From contig NZ_CP015164.1 in assembly GCF_001766235.1 (NCBI RefSeq), positions 2,445,001 to 2,509,000 of the forward strand: a stretch of 64,000 nucleotides of DNA, read 5' to 3'. The notes under the pieces were generated by a model. That model worked only from the letters and a program-made list of their open reading frames with translations, had not been told where the DNA came from and made no database searches. The translations under genes were made by a program, and so were the position numbers. Source of the DNA: Acetobacter ascendens. GTDB lineage: Bacteria; Pseudomonadota; Alphaproteobacteria; Acetobacterales; Acetobacteraceae. Positions within the stretch are counted from its first letter, which is position 1, and the number at the start of each line of letters is the position of its first letter. Positions 45,420 through 55,091 of this stretch are shown piece after piece.

Positions 45420-45947
45420 ATGAAAAAAGTTTTGATGGCCACAGCGCTGACGCTGGGAATGATGACATCCGCAGTATCTTTTGCACATGCTCAGGAAGCC
45501 GCTCCGGCTGTTGGCGCACCTCCGCCGGGTGGCCCAGGCTGTGGCCCGATGCACCACCATGGCATGGGCGGCCCTATTCTGAAGCTGGACGGCGTTAAGC
45601 TGACCTCTGCTCAGAAGAAAAAGCTGAAAGCTATTTTTGACGTAAACAAGCCTTCAGACCCGAAAGCGGACATGGAACAGATTCACAGGCTGCACCAGCA
45701 GGAACGTGAATTGCTGACAACGCCGGGCCCGGTGGATCAGGCTAAGCTGCAACAGATTGAACAGCAGATCAGCACCATGCAGACCGAGCGCGCAACGCAG
45801 CGCCTGCAGGTTGAAACGCAGGTTCATGATATTCTGACCAAAAAACAGCTTAAGCAGATTGCAGAACGCCCTGAACCCCAGATGCCACCAATGTGCGGAA
45901 ACGGTGCACCTCCGGCTCCGCCGCCGGCTGCAACCGAAAGCAAGTAA
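45420..45947 (+). CDS. Spy/CpxP-like periplasmic protein
   Basis: A 175-residue exported protein: signal peptide MKKVLMATALTLGMMTSAVS... cleaved after AHA. A Gly/Pro/His segment (GPGCGPMHHHGMGG) follows, which could bind metal, then a long helical region with LTSAQKKKLKAIFD and ILTKKQLKQIAE, the paired LTxxQ-like motifs of Spy/CpxP proteins. Such proteins act as periplasmic chaperones or stress and metal sensors. A Pro-rich tail ends it. AAGGCGA precedes the ATG. Confidence 0.78.
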   Translation: MKKVLMATALTLGMMTSAVSFAHAQEAAPAVGAPPPGGPGCGPMHHHGMGGPILKLDGVKLTSAQKKKLKAIFDVNKPSDPKADMEQIHRLHQQERELLTTPGPVDQAKLQQIEQQISTMQTERATQRLQVETQVHDILTKKQLKQIAERPEPQMPPMCGNGAPPAPPPAATESK

Positions 45948-45959
45948 GCTTCTGCAAAA

Positions 45960-45989
45960 AAGCTGCCAGACATTCTGGCAGCTTTTTTT
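45960..45989. terminator. Rho-independent terminator
   Basis: AGCTGCCAGA (45961-45970) and TCTGGCAGCT (45974-45983) form a perfect 10-bp stem with a three-base loop and a T-run. Confidence 0.88.
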
Positions 45990-46083
45990 ATGCTTAAAGC
46001 ATTGATGCGTTGTGTTTGCATTCATAGACAAATAATGCAGATCAAGAGAAAGAACAGAATGTTCTTTTTCGGTGCCTGATATC

Positions 46084-47331
46084 ATGACAACATCTTCTGC
46101 CCATCCTGCCTTTTTTAAAAATGGACTGCCGCTGCGGCTTATCCTGCTTTTGGGGCTGGTTACGGCAATCGGCCCACTTGCTACAGATATGTATCTTCCG
46201 GCTTTTCCTGATGTTGAGCAGGATTTGGGCGGTGGTGCAGGTTCTGCCCAGTTTACGCTGGGAGCATGGTTTTTAGGGCTGGCTTTTGGTCAGTTCTCTC
46301 AAGGTCCGCTGTCAGACAGGTTTGGGCGCAAGGCGCCTCTGATTATAGGGCTTGCCGTTTTTGCTGTTGCATCTGCTATGTGCGCTGTGGTGCGGGATTA
46401 TCACCTGTTCTGTATCATGCGGTTTATTGGCGCATTTGGTGGGTCTGCCAGCGCAGTTATTCCGCGAGCTATTGTAAGAGATGTGGCGACTGGCAAAAAA
46501 GGTGCGCATATTATGGCGCAGCTTACACTAGTGTTTGGTGTCATGCCTGTGCTGGCTCCCAGCATGGGTAGCCTAGTGCTGAAATTCGGGAACTGGCGGT
46601 GGATATTCTGGAGTGGCACCCTATACGCCATTCTGGGTATGGTTGGCATTATATGTATGCTGCCAGATACGCTGTCTCCCGCATACCGGATGAGATTGGC
46701 ACCATTTGAAATTTTCACGCGCTATCGCGCTATCCTGCGAGAGCCTGTTTTTCTTTCTAATGCGCTTATCACAACTTTTTCTACTTTTGTGATGTTCGCC
46801 TATTTGGGAAGTGCGCCGGTTCTGTTTGAGCAGGTGCTTCATTTTTCTCCCTCAGCTTTTGGCATGTTTTTTGGTGTGAATGCCGCTGCTTTTATTTTGG
46901 GAACACAAATTAACGGTAGGCTTGTGCATAGGTTTGCCATGCCAACTTTGCTGGAAGCGGCTATTGTTTGGGCTTTGGTTGTGGGTGGCATTTTTGTGGT
47001 GGTGGCCTGTTCTGGTTGGACAGGTTTTGCCCATCCGTGGCTGACTTGTGGGCTGATTACATGCATTACCGGCGCATTGGGGTTTATTGGGCCCAATGGC
47101 ACCGTTATGGCATTTTCACGCCATGCACATCAGGCTGGCAGTGCCTCTGCCTTGCTAGGCACAATGCAATTTAGCCTTGGATCTTTAAGCAGTGTTCTGG
47201 TGGGTATTTTGCCCGGAGGCGGCGCTATTCCAACGGCTATTGGTATGATGACAGGTGTTATAGGCATGGTGTGCGCCAATATCCTGCGCCGTAGGCATAC
47301 AGACCAAGCAGAGCATGAACATGAAGGATAA
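46084..47331 (+). CDS. Bcr/CflA-type MFS drug exporter
   Basis: A 415-residue, 12-helix transporter. The Bcr/CflA signature ATDMYLPAFPDVEQDLG lies in the first loop, and motif A GPLSDRFGRKAPLIIG after TM2. IGAFGGSASAVIPRAIVRD and the LGSAPVLFEQVL region are also typical. Family members export bicyclomycin, chloramphenicol or cysteine. The ATG at 46084 was preferred over an in-frame GTG at 46072; neither has a strong ribosome-binding site. Confidence 0.9.
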   Translation: MTTSSAHPAFFKNGLPLRLILLLGLVTAIGPLATDMYLPAFPDVEQDLGGGAGSAQFTLGAWFLGLAFGQFSQGPLSDRFGRKAPLIIGLAVFAVASAMCAVVRDYHLFCIMRFIGAFGGSASAVIPRAIVRDVATGKKGAHIMAQLTLVFGVMPVLAPSMGSLVLKFGNWRWIFWSGTLYAILGMVGIICMLPDTLSPAYRMRLAPFEIFTRYRAILREPVFLSNALITTFSTFVMFAYLGSAPVLFEQVLHFSPSAFGMFFGVNAAAFILGTQINGRLVHRFAMPTLLEAAIVWALVVGGIFVVVACSGWTGFAHPWLTCGLITCITGALGFIGPNGTVMAFSRHAHQAGSASALLGTMQFSLGSLSSVLVGILPGGGAIPTAIGMMTGVIGMVCANILRRRHTDQAEHEHEG

Positions 47332-47355
47332 TGAGCGCAGCAAGCCTCTCCGGCG

Positions 47356-47742
47356 CTAATGGCCAGAAGATCTATCAGCCGGTTTTCCGTAAATAGCTTG
47401 GGTTTGTGGGGTAACGGTATGCCCGTCTTCTGTTTCCATTGACCCTACAGCACCAGAACCTGCATCGGGCAGTGTTTCGTAACGTTCTTCAGGTTTGGGC
47501 GGGTGAGTTTGTTCAGGCTTGCCCTCACGCGCAGCTTGGGCTTCGCGCAGGTTTTCTTCCTGTTCTGCCGCCTTGGCTTCCGCCGGAGCCGCTTCGGGCA
47601 AAAAGCGCCCTGGCCGTTCAGGGGGGACATCAATGTTGTCCCCTTCAATAGGCCCGTGACATGCCACCAGCAGTGGAGAGACCAAAAGAAGGTTTCCGAT
47701 CAGGGTGCCTGTTTTTTTCGCCAGAAGCATGGACGGGTTCAT
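47356..47742 (-). CDS. Putative lipoprotein
   Basis: A 128-residue protein with a lipoprotein signal: LLLVSPLLVAC, the Cys near residue 28 being the lipidation site. The rest is hydrophilic and disordered, rich in Glu, Ala and Pro (EAAPAEAKAAEQEENLREAQ). No family is recognised. It is last in the thioredoxin-like, LON-domain, Trm112-like, lipoprotein series on the minus strand. Confidence 0.7.
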   Translation of the reverse strand: MNPSMLLAKKTGTLIGNLLLVSPLLVACHGPIEGDNIDVPPERPGRFLPEAAPAEAKAAEQEENLREAQAAREGKPEQTHPPKPEERYETLPDAGSGAVGSMETEDGHTVTPQTQAIYGKPADRSSGH

Positions 47743-47772
47743 TGTAAAGGAGAAAGAGAGAAAGCTGTGAGA

Positions 47773-47958
47773 TCAGCTTTCTAGGCGGCGAGCTTCATCT
47801 GGCAGCATGATGGGGATGCCATCACGGATAGGAAAAGCAAGACCAGCCTTTTTACTGATCAGTTCATTGGTTTCCGCATTATAAGTCAGAGGCCCTTTGG
47901 TAACAGGGCACACAAGCACCGAAAGAAGCCGGGAATCAAGCGGAGGTGTGTCAGACAT
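47773..47958 (-). CDS. Trm112-family protein (UPF0434)
   Basis: A 61-residue zinc-ribbon-like protein: [16 protein letters not shown], then [21 protein letters not shown]. This matches the YcaR/Trm112 family. One Cys of the usual pairs is visible (VCPVTKG), so metal binding may be incomplete, as in many bacterial members. In eukaryotes Trm112 activates methyltransferases; the bacterial partner is unknown. Confidence 0.88.
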   Translation of the reverse strand: MSDTPPLDSRLLSVLVCPVTKGPLTYNAETNELISKKAGLAFPIRDGIPIMLPDEARRLES

Positions 47959-47984
47959 TAGTTCTCTGTTCCTCAGTAAAAGGT

Positions 47985-48689
47985 TCAGGAAGGCGGGCCT
48001 TCCTGTTCCGGACCAGACAGGTCTAGCAGTGTTTGCAGCACCCGCACACGGTCAGTTAGATCTTCGGCATCAAGCAATGCCTGTTTTTCTGCCGGAGGGA
48101 AAGGACAGATCATGGGTAATGTTACCAACAGGATATCATCATCCATTTGTTCCAGCAGAGACCAACGGGCCTGTAATCCCTTTTTCTGGAAGTAACGCCG
48201 CATAGAGCCCAGAAGCTTTTCCCGATCAAACGGAGCAGACGGAATTTCGTTCAAGTCTCCCGCAAAGGTGGAAACATCTATCCGGGCTTGCCGGTATCCG
48301 CGTGCTTCTCCTGTTTCACGCAGGAGCCTAAAGCGCGTAAGGCCTGCAAGCGTAATGGCATAAGTGCCGTCTGCCCGCTCGGTAAAGGAAACAATCCGGC
48401 CAAGGCACCCTATGGGGTAAAGTGGCGGAGCGCCGTTGGCTTCATCTTCCTCTTCTCGCCAACGCGGCTGGATCATGCCTATCAGGCGCTGCGTGGCCAG
48501 TGCATCTTCCACCAATGCAATATAGCGCGGCTCAAACACGTTAAGCGGCAGTCTTCCACGAGGCAGAAGAACAACGCCGCTTAATGGAAACAGACCAACT
48601 TCCGGAGGGATATCGGCCAAAGTGATATCTCCCAGTCTGGGAACGTGCCGGAGGATATCATCTTCATCTTGAAAAAATACTGCAGCCAA
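47985..48689 (-). CDS. LON substrate-binding domain protein
   Basis: A 234-residue protein made of the Lon N-terminal domain alone: [32 protein letters not shown] near residues 33-64, then [31 protein letters not shown] in parts. No ATPase or protease domain follows. The start is TTG at 48689 with GAGG about 12 bases upstream. It sits 14 bases after a thioredoxin-TPR gene, an arrangement common in alphaproteobacteria; a role in protein quality control is an inference. Confidence 0.88.
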   Translation of the reverse strand: MAAVFFQDEDDILRHVPRLGDITLADIPPEVGLFPLSGVVLLPRGRLPLNVFEPRYIALVEDALATQRLIGMIQPRWREEEDEANGAPPLYPIGCLGRIVSFTERADGTYAITLAGLTRFRLLRETGEARGYRQARIDVSTFAGDLNEIPSAPFDREKLLGSMRRYFQKKGLQARWSLLEQMDDDILLVTLPMICPFPPAEKQALLDAEDLTDRVRVLQTLLDLSGPEQEGPPS

Positions 48690-48703
48690 AAAGTTTTACA
48701 TCC

Positions 48704-49663
48704 TCATGAAAACAGCATGGAGGACAAACGGCGGCGCGAAACCGCAGTAGCGGGATCTTCATTTCCCCATGCTTCAAAAAAACGTAGCAGCTGCTGTTTG
48801 GCTGCCCCTTCTTTCCAGTTCCGATCTACCTTGATGATATGTAGCAGCTCGTTTGCGGCCTCTTCCCGCTTTCCTGCAGCATTCAGGGCTGTCGCCAGTT
48901 CACAACGTGCTTCAGAATCTTCTGGGTTCGCGGCAAGGCGTGCATGAATGCTTTCCATTTCCTCTGCGGCCTTGCGCCCTTCCTTTTTCAGGTCCAGTGC
49001 GGCACGTGCGCCAGTCACTTCTGGGCTATCTGTAATTTTAGCAGGTACGTCTGCCAGTGCGGCAACAGCGGCATCTTCATCATCCAGAGCCAACATAGCA
49101 CGGATAAGCCCAGCCCATGCGCGGGGGTTTTCTGGTTCTTCCCCAATAACAGAGGAATACAGTTCTGCCGCACGAGCAGGCATTTCTGTTTCCAACGCCA
49201 CATCTGCTTCACGCAGTTGTTCAGTTGCAGGCAGAATGCCGCCACCGCTGCTTTTTAGAATATTTTCGACAAACTTTTTGATTTCGCTTTCTGGCAAAGC
49301 ACCTTGGAACAGATCCAGAATCTGCCCTTTCCAGAAGGCCGCAACCAGCGGAATGGACTGTAACGGCAAACCAACCTGCGCAAGTTGCCCCACTAGAGCA
49401 CGGTTTGCTTCAATATCAATTTTAACAAGACGAACTTTGCCGCGTGCGGCTGTCACCACCTTTTCCAACACCGGGGCAAGCTGCTTACAGGGACCACACC
49501 ACTCTGCCCAGAAATCAACAAGAACAGGAACAGAACGGCTTGCTTCAATCACATCCTGCATGAATGTGGCCTGAGACCCATCACTAATTACAGGTGCCGT
49601 GCTCTGAGGTGCTATTGTGCCGTTTTGTGTATCAGATTGCGGCTGGCCGATAACGTGTTCCAT
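48704..49663 (-). CDS. ybbN: Thioredoxin-TPR protein (YbbN/CnoX-like)
   Basis: A 319-residue protein. The thioredoxin domain (about 30-140) has the active WCGPCKQ motif, so it keeps both cysteines. The rest is TPR-like helices (LREADVALETEMPARAAELYSS and repeats of AxxAx pattern). CnoX proteins combine redox protection and holdase activity and pass clients to GroEL or DnaK. It heads the minus-strand operon; AGGATACAGGA precedes the ATG. Confidence 0.9.
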   Translation of the reverse strand: MEHVIGQPQSDTQNGTIAPQSTAPVISDGSQATFMQDVIEASRSVPVLVDFWAEWCGPCKQLAPVLEKVVTAARGKVRLVKIDIEANRALVGQLAQVGLPLQSIPLVAAFWKGQILDLFQGALPESEIKKFVENILKSSGGGILPATEQLREADVALETEMPARAAELYSSVIGEEPENPRAWAGLIRAMLALDDEDAAVAALADVPAKITDSPEVTGARAALDLKKEGRKAAEEMESIHARLAANPEDSEARCELATALNAAGKREEAANELLHIIKVDRNWKEGAAKQQLLRFFEAWGNEDPATAVSRRRLSSMLFS

Positions 49664-49677
49664 ATGTTCCTGTATCC

Positions 49678-49839
49678 TTAATCCAATGCTGCGGTCAGTA
49701 TGGAAAATATCCTTCTGGCCGACTTTGATCTGTTTATATGTTCTAGATGGTCAATCAGAGCATGATGCGCAATGGCAATTAGGGCATGGCTTGCCCATAT
49801 CAGATTAAAGGCAATGGCTGCCGCCGCCTTATCACGCAT
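49678..49839 (-). CDS. Possible small ORF upstream of ybbN
   Basis: A 53-residue frame (ATG 49837-49839, TAA 49678-49680) reading [20 protein letters not shown] at its start, with a hydrophobic helical centre and a basic end ([11 protein letters not shown]). It ends 15 bases before the ybbN start. No strong ribosome-binding site and no family is recognised. It could be chance, but the amphipathic composition and position merit a note. Confidence 0.3.
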   Translation of the reverse strand: MRDKAAAAIAFNLIWASHALIAIAHHALIDHLEHINRSKSARRIFSILTAALD

Positions 49840-49901
49840 TGCATGAAGGTGGCCTTAGGCGGCATACTAGTACAAAACAGGAACGGCGGCAGATTTCTTA
49901 C

Positions 49902-52766
49902 ATGAAAAAATCAGATTTTTCCGGTCAGCAGAGCATCCGGGTGCGTGGTGCACGGGTCCATAATCTCAAAAACGTGGATATTGATATTCCGCGTGATAAG
50001 CTAACAGTGATGACAGGGCTTTCTGGGTCCGGCAAATCTTCCTTGGCGTTTGATACAATCTACGCAGAAGGACAGCGCCGGTATGTGGAAAGCCTTTCCG
50101 CCTATGCGCGTCAGTTTCTGGAGTTGATGGGCAAGCCGGATGTAGATGCCATAGAGGGTCTTTCCCCAGCTATTTCTATTGAGCAGAAAACGACATCTAA
50201 AAATCCGCGTTCTACCGTTGGTACTGTTACAGAAATTTACGATTACATGCGTCTGCTCTGGGCGCGGGCAGGTGTACCGTACTCTCCAGCGACCGGGTTG
50301 CCGATTGAAGCGCAAACAGTCACCCAGATGGTTGACCGTATTATGGCGTTGCCGGAGGGAACGCGCCTAATGCTTCTTTCTCCTGTTATTCGTGACAGAA
50401 AGGGAGAATATCGGAAGGAACTGTCAGAACTTCAGCGCAAAGGTTTTACACGTGTAAAAGTTGATGGAACACTTTATGAAATTGACGATGTTCCTAGCCT
50501 GAACAGGAAGTTGCGCCATACTGTAGAAGTTGTGGTTGACCGCGTTGTGGTGAAGGAAGGGCTTGAAACACGTCTTGCTGATAGCCTTGAAACAGCATTA
50601 GAACTTTCTGATGGCATTGTGTATGCAGAAGAGGCTTCAAAAGATAAAAGCAAGGAAGACGAAAAACTTGTTTTTTCATCGCATTTTTCTTGTCCAGTAA
50701 GTGGGTTTACACTGGAAGAAATTGAGCCTCGGTTATTTTCCTTTAATGCACCACAAGGTGCATGTCCAGCATGTGATGGCATTGGTGTGGAAACCTATTT
50801 TAATCCACATCTTATTGTGCCAGATGAAGGCCTTAGTCTTGAAAAAGGTGCTATAGCACCGTGGAAAGATGCAAAATCTCCATTATTGGAACAGACGATT
50901 GAAAGTTTGGCACAGCATTTTTCTGTAAACATGGATACACCGTGGAAAGATCTTCCAGAAAATGTGCGAGACGGTATTCTTTATGGCACTTCGGAAAATG
51001 TAGATTTCACCTATAAAGATGGCAGGAAAAGCTATGTTGTTTCCAAACCATTTGAAGGTGTGATTAAAAGCCTAGAAAAACGCCTGCGAACCACAGAAAG
51101 CATGTGGGTAAGAGAGGAACTTTCTAGATATCAGTCTGAAAAAGCATGTCATGTGTGTGAAGGTGCGCGGTTGCGGCCAGAGGCTCTTTCTGTGCGTGTG
51201 GCGGGAAAAAATATTGCGCAAGCCACGAATTTACCTATAGGGCAAGCCTTGGACTGGTTTGATACAGTTTTGCCAACGCTTACACCGCAAAGGGCCGAAA
51301 TTGCCCGCCGTATCCTGCGTGAGATTCTGGAACGCCTGAAGTTTCTTGATGATGTCGGTTTGGAATATCTGACACTTTCAAGAAGTTCAGCTACTCTTTC
51401 AGGTGGAGAAAGCCAGCGTATTCGCCTTGCCAGCCAGATTGGTTCCGGGCTTACGGGTGTTTTGTATGTTCTGGATGAGCCTTCCATTGGCCTTCATCAG
51501 CGTGATAATGAACGTTTGCTTGGCACATTGCAGCGTTTGAAAAACCTTGGAAATACGCTGATTGTTGTTGAACATGATGAAGATGCCATTAGAAGTGCAG
51601 ACTGGCTTGTAGATATGGGGCCGGGTGCAGGTGTAAATGGGGGCACTGTTGTTGCCCAAGGTACGCCAGCGCAGGTTGCCAAATCTCCCGATAGTTTGAC
51701 AGGGGCTTATCTTTCTGGGCGCAAAAAGATTGATGTTCCTGTTGAACGGCGGAAGATAAATAAAAAGAAAATTCTAACAGTTGAAGGTGCTACCGGGCAT
51801 AATCTAAAAAATGTAACTGCTCGCTTTCCGCTTGGTACGTTCACCTGTGTAACGGGTGTATCTGGTAGCGGAAAATCCACTTTGGTTATTGATACACTCT
51901 ATAAAGCGCTTTCCCGCCAATTGATGGGGGCTGGTACATCGCCAGAGCCTTATAAGCGCATCAAAGGAATGGAGCTGTTAGACAAGATTATTGATATTGA
52001 CCAATCCCCTATCGGGCGCACACCACGTTCCAACCCGGCAACTTATACAGATCTCTTTACGCCTATAAGGGACTGGTTTGCGGAACTGCCTGAAAGTAAA
52101 GCAAGGGGTTACAAGCCCGGCCGCTTTTCCTTCAATGTAAAAGGTGGGCGTTGTGAAGCATGTCAAGGTGATGGTGTTATCAAAATTGAAATGCACTTTT
52201 TGCCAGATGTGTTTGTAACGTGTGATGCCTGTAAAGGGCAGCGCTATAACCGTGAAACACTTGATATCAAGTTCCGTGGCAAGTCTATTGCAGATGTGCT
52301 GGCCATGAGTGTGGATGAAGCCCTCCCTTATTTCTCGGCTCAGTCTCGTATCCGCGATAGGTTGGCTATTCTGCAAAAAGTTGGTTTGGGATACGTTGCT
52401 TTGGGGCAGCAGGCGACCACTCTTTCTGGAGGTGAGGCACAGCGCGTTAAACTTTCCAAGGAGCTAGCGCGCAGGGCAACGGGGCGCACACTGTATATTC
52501 TTGATGAACCAACAACAGGATTACATACAGAAGATGTAAGAAAACTTCTGGAAGTTTTGCATGCCCTTGTTGATCAGGGAAACACAGTTGTTGTGATCGA
52601 ACACAACCTCGAAGTTATAAAAACGGCAGACTGGATTATAGATGTCGGCCCTGAAGGTGGTGATGGTGGAGGGCAGATTGTTGCCGAAGGCACACCAGAA
52701 GATATTGCTGCATGCCCGGAAAGTTACACAGGCCGTTTTCTTGCCCCGCTGTTAGTGAAGAAATAA
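49902..52766 (+). CDS. uvrA: Excinuclease ABC subunit A
   Basis: A 954-residue nucleotide-excision-repair damage sensor. Two ABC ATPase modules are visible: Walker [15 protein letters not shown] (near residue 33) and [13 protein letters not shown] (near residue 650), and signatures [12 protein letters not shown] and [15 protein letters not shown]. The second zinc finger has CEACQGDG and CDACKGQR. In the first, CPVS replaces CPVC, a common alphaproteobacterial form. The ATG at 49902 was chosen for family length; the frame extends 21 codons upstream. No LexA box was recognised. The stop overlaps the creatininase-like gene. Confidence 0.96.
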   Translation: MKKSDFSGQQSIRVRGARVHNLKNVDIDIPRDKLTVMTGLSGSGKSSLAFDTIYAEGQRRYVESLSAYARQFLELMGKPDVDAIEGLSPAISIEQKTTSKNPRSTVGTVTEIYDYMRLLWARAGVPYSPATGLPIEAQTVTQMVDRIMALPEGTRLMLLSPVIRDRKGEYRKELSELQRKGFTRVKVDGTLYEIDDVPSLNRKLRHTVEVVVDRVVVKEGLETRLADSLETALELSDGIVYAEEASKDKSKEDEKLVFSSHFSCPVSGFTLEEIEPRLFSFNAPQGACPACDGIGVETYFNPHLIVPDEGLSLEKGAIAPWKDAKSPLLEQTIESLAQHFSVNMDTPWKDLPENVRDGILYGTSENVDFTYKDGRKSYVVSKPFEGVIKSLEKRLRTTESMWVREELSRYQSEKACHVCEGARLRPEALSVRVAGKNIAQATNLPIGQALDWFDTVLPTLTPQRAEIARRILREILERLKFLDDVGLEYLTLSRSSATLSGGESQRIRLASQIGSGLTGVLYVLDEPSIGLHQRDNERLLGTLQRLKNLGNTLIVVEHDEDAIRSADWLVDMGPGAGVNGGTVVAQGTPAQVAKSPDSLTGAYLSGRKKIDVPVERRKINKKKILTVEGATGHNLKNVTARFPLGTFTCVTGVSGSGKSTLVIDTLYKALSRQLMGAGTSPEPYKRIKGMELLDKIIDIDQSPIGRTPRSNPATYTDLFTPIRDWFAELPESKARGYKPGRFSFNVKGGRCEACQGDGVIKIEMHFLPDVFVTCDACKGQRYNRETLDIKFRGKSIADVLAMSVDEALPYFSAQSRIRDRLAILQKVGLGYVALGQQATTLSGGEAQRVKLSKELARRATGRTLYILDEPTTGLHTEDVRKLLEVLHALVDQGNTVVVIEHNLEVIKTADWIIDVGPEGGDGGGQIVAEGTPEDIAACPESYTGRFLAPLLVKK

Positions 52767-53605
52767 TGAAAAAGCACTTTTGTATTTTAGCCTGTATTGG
52801 ATTTTCTGCTCTGTTTGTAAACGGAGAAGAAACTTATAGCGCACTGGCAGAAACATCGTGTTCTGCCCTGCCCTCTTCTGTTCTGTTTGAAAAACAGACA
52901 TGGACAGAAATCCAGTCTGACATTTCGTGCGGGATAACAACTCTTATTATTCCTGTTGGCGGAACAGAACAGAGTGGGCCTTATATAGCGGTTGGTAAAC
53001 ACAATATGCGTGTTATGGAAATAGCGCAAAGGATAGCGGAAAAATCTGGAAAAACCCTTGTAGCACCGGTTGTTTCATATGTTCCAGAAGGTGGGATATC
53101 TCCCCGGACTTCACATATGAAGTTTCCGGGAACAATTACAGTGCCGACAGATGTTTTTGAAAAACTGATAGCATATGCTGCAAAAAGTTTTCAGGTTGAG
53201 GGATTCCGTCTGATTGTTTTTATTGGCGATCATGGCGGTTATCAGAAATCTTTGGATAAAGTTGCCTCACAACTTAATAAGGAGTGGTCAGGCACCCACG
53301 CCCAAGCTCTTTACGTAAAGCAATATTATAGCGTTATACCGCATCAGTATACTCAATGGCTCAGCCTGCATGGATATGCAAAAGATGTAGGTATGCACGC
53401 AGATATAAGTGATACATCATTGATGCTGGCTATTGATCCAACAATGGTGAGGTTGGATGCATTACAAAAATCGGACACTCCATCCAGCGCTCAAGGCATT
53501 TATGGGGGAGATCCGCGTAAGGCATCGGCCAGTTTGGGGCAGGTAGGTATCAATATGCAGATAACTGCGGCAGTTTCTGCCATTAACGATGCGCGAAATA
53601 AATAA
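52766..53605 (+). CDS. Exported creatininase-family protein
   Basis: A 279-residue protein with a signal peptide ([20 protein letters not shown]). The creatinine amidohydrolase fold follows: IPVGGTEQSGPYIAVGKHN, then SHMKFPGTITVPTDVFEKL and GDHGGYQKS. Compared with the classical metal motif (E-x-H ... D), the first His is Ser and the Asp is His, as in a periplasmic subgroup. The enzyme activity is therefore uncertain. Its ATG overlaps the uvrA stop (TAATG), although a functional link is not obvious. Confidence 0.8.
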   Translation: MKKHFCILACIGFSALFVNGEETYSALAETSCSALPSSVLFEKQTWTEIQSDISCGITTLIIPVGGTEQSGPYIAVGKHNMRVMEIAQRIAEKSGKTLVAPVVSYVPEGGISPRTSHMKFPGTITVPTDVFEKLIAYAAKSFQVEGFRLIVFIGDHGGYQKSLDKVASQLNKEWSGTHAQALYVKQYYSVIPHQYTQWLSLHGYAKDVGMHADISDTSLMLAIDPTMVRLDALQKSDTPSSAQGIYGGDPRKASASLGQVGINMQITAAVSAINDARNK

Positions 53606-53742
53606 GTGGAAACTATTTTATAGAATAGAACATAAGTTCTCTACTTAAAAAAGATTAGAATAGACCTTATTAAGGCACCATGATAAATCCAACCTGATAT
53701 AATAGATAAAGCATGGTGCCAGAGATAATGAGGTATAGTGTA

Positions 53743-55011
53743 ATGGCTTCCAAAGCCTATTTGATAGCGGCAACGGCTTTAGCTGCGGTAATGAGTGCTG
53801 GAACAGCAGCATTTGCTCAGGATGCTACACAGGCAGCTCCATCGGCTCAGCCGCCAGCAGCAGAAGCTTCTGCACCTGTAACGGCACCAGTTCCCACGCC
53901 TGCTCCAGAAAATGCAGCAACTTCAGCTACAAAAATTGAAACAATTCCGGGTATGCCTCCCGTTATTGATCCGGATAACCTCTATAGTGAAACGCGGGCG
54001 GATAATATTGCACCGGAAGTAGCACAAGATCCGGCACGTATTTATGTGCCAAACCTGCGTTCGAATGATGTTTCAGTTATTGATCCAGCAACATCAAAAG
54101 TCGTGGATCGTTTTCCTGTTGGTAAAAGCCCGCAACATGTTGTGCCCTCGTGGGATTTGCGCACCTTGTGGGTAACCAACAATGCAGAAGGCACCACAAA
54201 CGGTAGCCTAACGCCCATAGACCCACGTACAGCCAAACCCGGTCCTGCTGTGCAGGTGGATGATCCTTACAACATGTATTTTACGCCAGATGGCAAATCA
54301 GCCATTGTTGTGGCAGAAGCCCGCAAGCGGCTGGATTTTCGCGATCCGCATACAATGGCTTTGCAGGAATCTGTTGAAGTTCCACAATGTAAGGGGGTGA
54401 ACCATGCAGATTTCTCGATTGATGGACGTTATGCTATTTTCACATGTGAATTTGGTGGCCACCTTGTAAAAGTTGACACGGTGAATAAGAAAGTTCTGGG
54501 GTATCTGGCGCTTTCAAGCGGTGGTATGCCGCAGGATATTCTGATCTCTCCAAATGGAAAAACCTTTTACGTTGCTGACATGATGGCAGATGGTGTTTTC
54601 CTTGTAGATGGTGATACATTTAAGGAAACGGGCTTTATCCATACGGGTGTGGGTACGCACGGCTTGTACCCCAGTCGTGATGGTACTAAGATGTATGTTG
54701 CCAATCGTGGCTCTCACAAAATTCATGGTAAGCCGCACAGCAAGGCTGGTGGTGTTTCGGTAATTGATTTTGCAACCAATAAGGTTGTGGCTGATTGGCC
54801 CATTCCCGGTGGTGGTAGCCCTGATATGGGGAATGTAAGCGCTGATGGCAAAAGTCTATGGCTTTCCGGGCGGTTTGATGATGTTGTTTACAAAATCAAC
54901 ACCGATGATGGTTCTATGATCAAAATCCCCGTTGGTGCGGAACCTCATGGTCTTACCGTATGGCCGCAGCCTGGCCGCTATTGCATTGGTCATACAGGTA
55001 TCCTGCGTTAA
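53743..55011 (+). CDS. Periplasmic YVTN-type beta-propeller protein
   Basis: A 422-residue exported protein. Signal peptide MASKAYLIAATALAAVMSAG... is cleaved after FA. A 60-residue Ala/Pro linker leads to a beta-propeller of about seven blades: PARIYVPNLRSNDVSVIDPA, GKSPQHVVPSWDLRTLWVTN, GMPQDILISPNGKTFYVAD, GTHGLYPSRDGTKMYVANRG and PDMGNVSADGKSLWLSG. It resembles the propeller of cytochrome cd1-type proteins without heme motifs. Role unknown; perhaps binding a ligand or quinoprotein partner. The ATG at 53743 has GAGG upstream; two earlier in-frame ATGs exist. Confidence 0.82.
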   Translation: MASKAYLIAATALAAVMSAGTAAFAQDATQAAPSAQPPAAEASAPVTAPVPTPAPENAATSATKIETIPGMPPVIDPDNLYSETRADNIAPEVAQDPARIYVPNLRSNDVSVIDPATSKVVDRFPVGKSPQHVVPSWDLRTLWVTNNAEGTTNGSLTPIDPRTAKPGPAVQVDDPYNMYFTPDGKSAIVVAEARKRLDFRDPHTMALQESVEVPQCKGVNHADFSIDGRYAIFTCEFGGHLVKVDTVNKKVLGYLALSSGGMPQDILISPNGKTFYVADMMADGVFLVDGDTFKETGFIHTGVGTHGLYPSRDGTKMYVANRGSHKIHGKPHSKAGGVSVIDFATNKVVADWPIPGGGSPDMGNVSADGKSLWLSGRFDDVVYKINTDDGSMIKIPVGAEPHGLTVWPQPGRYCIGHTGILR

Positions 55012-55035
55012 GGATAGAAATCTAAGAATGTTTTT

Positions 55036-55073
55036 GAAAAAGCCTTTCTTGTTTTCAAGAAAGGCTTTTTTTA
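55036..55073 (+). terminator. Rho-independent terminator
   Basis: AAAAAGCCTTTCTTG (55037-55051) and CAAGAAAGGCTTTTTTT (55056-55072) form a long stem with a tight loop and a T-run, ending the beta-propeller gene. Confidence 0.9.
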
Positions 55074-55091
55074 TGAGTTTAGGAAAGCGGT

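Noticed and set aside
49664-49901. Possible LexA/SOS box upstream of uvrA
   Set aside because: GTTC occurs twice (GTTCCATATGTTC) but with five bases between, not the seven of the alphaproteobacterial GTTC-N7-GTTC box.
50691-50700. UvrA first zinc finger reads CPVS instead of CPVC
   Set aside because: This form is common in alphaproteobacterial UvrA, so it is not a defect.
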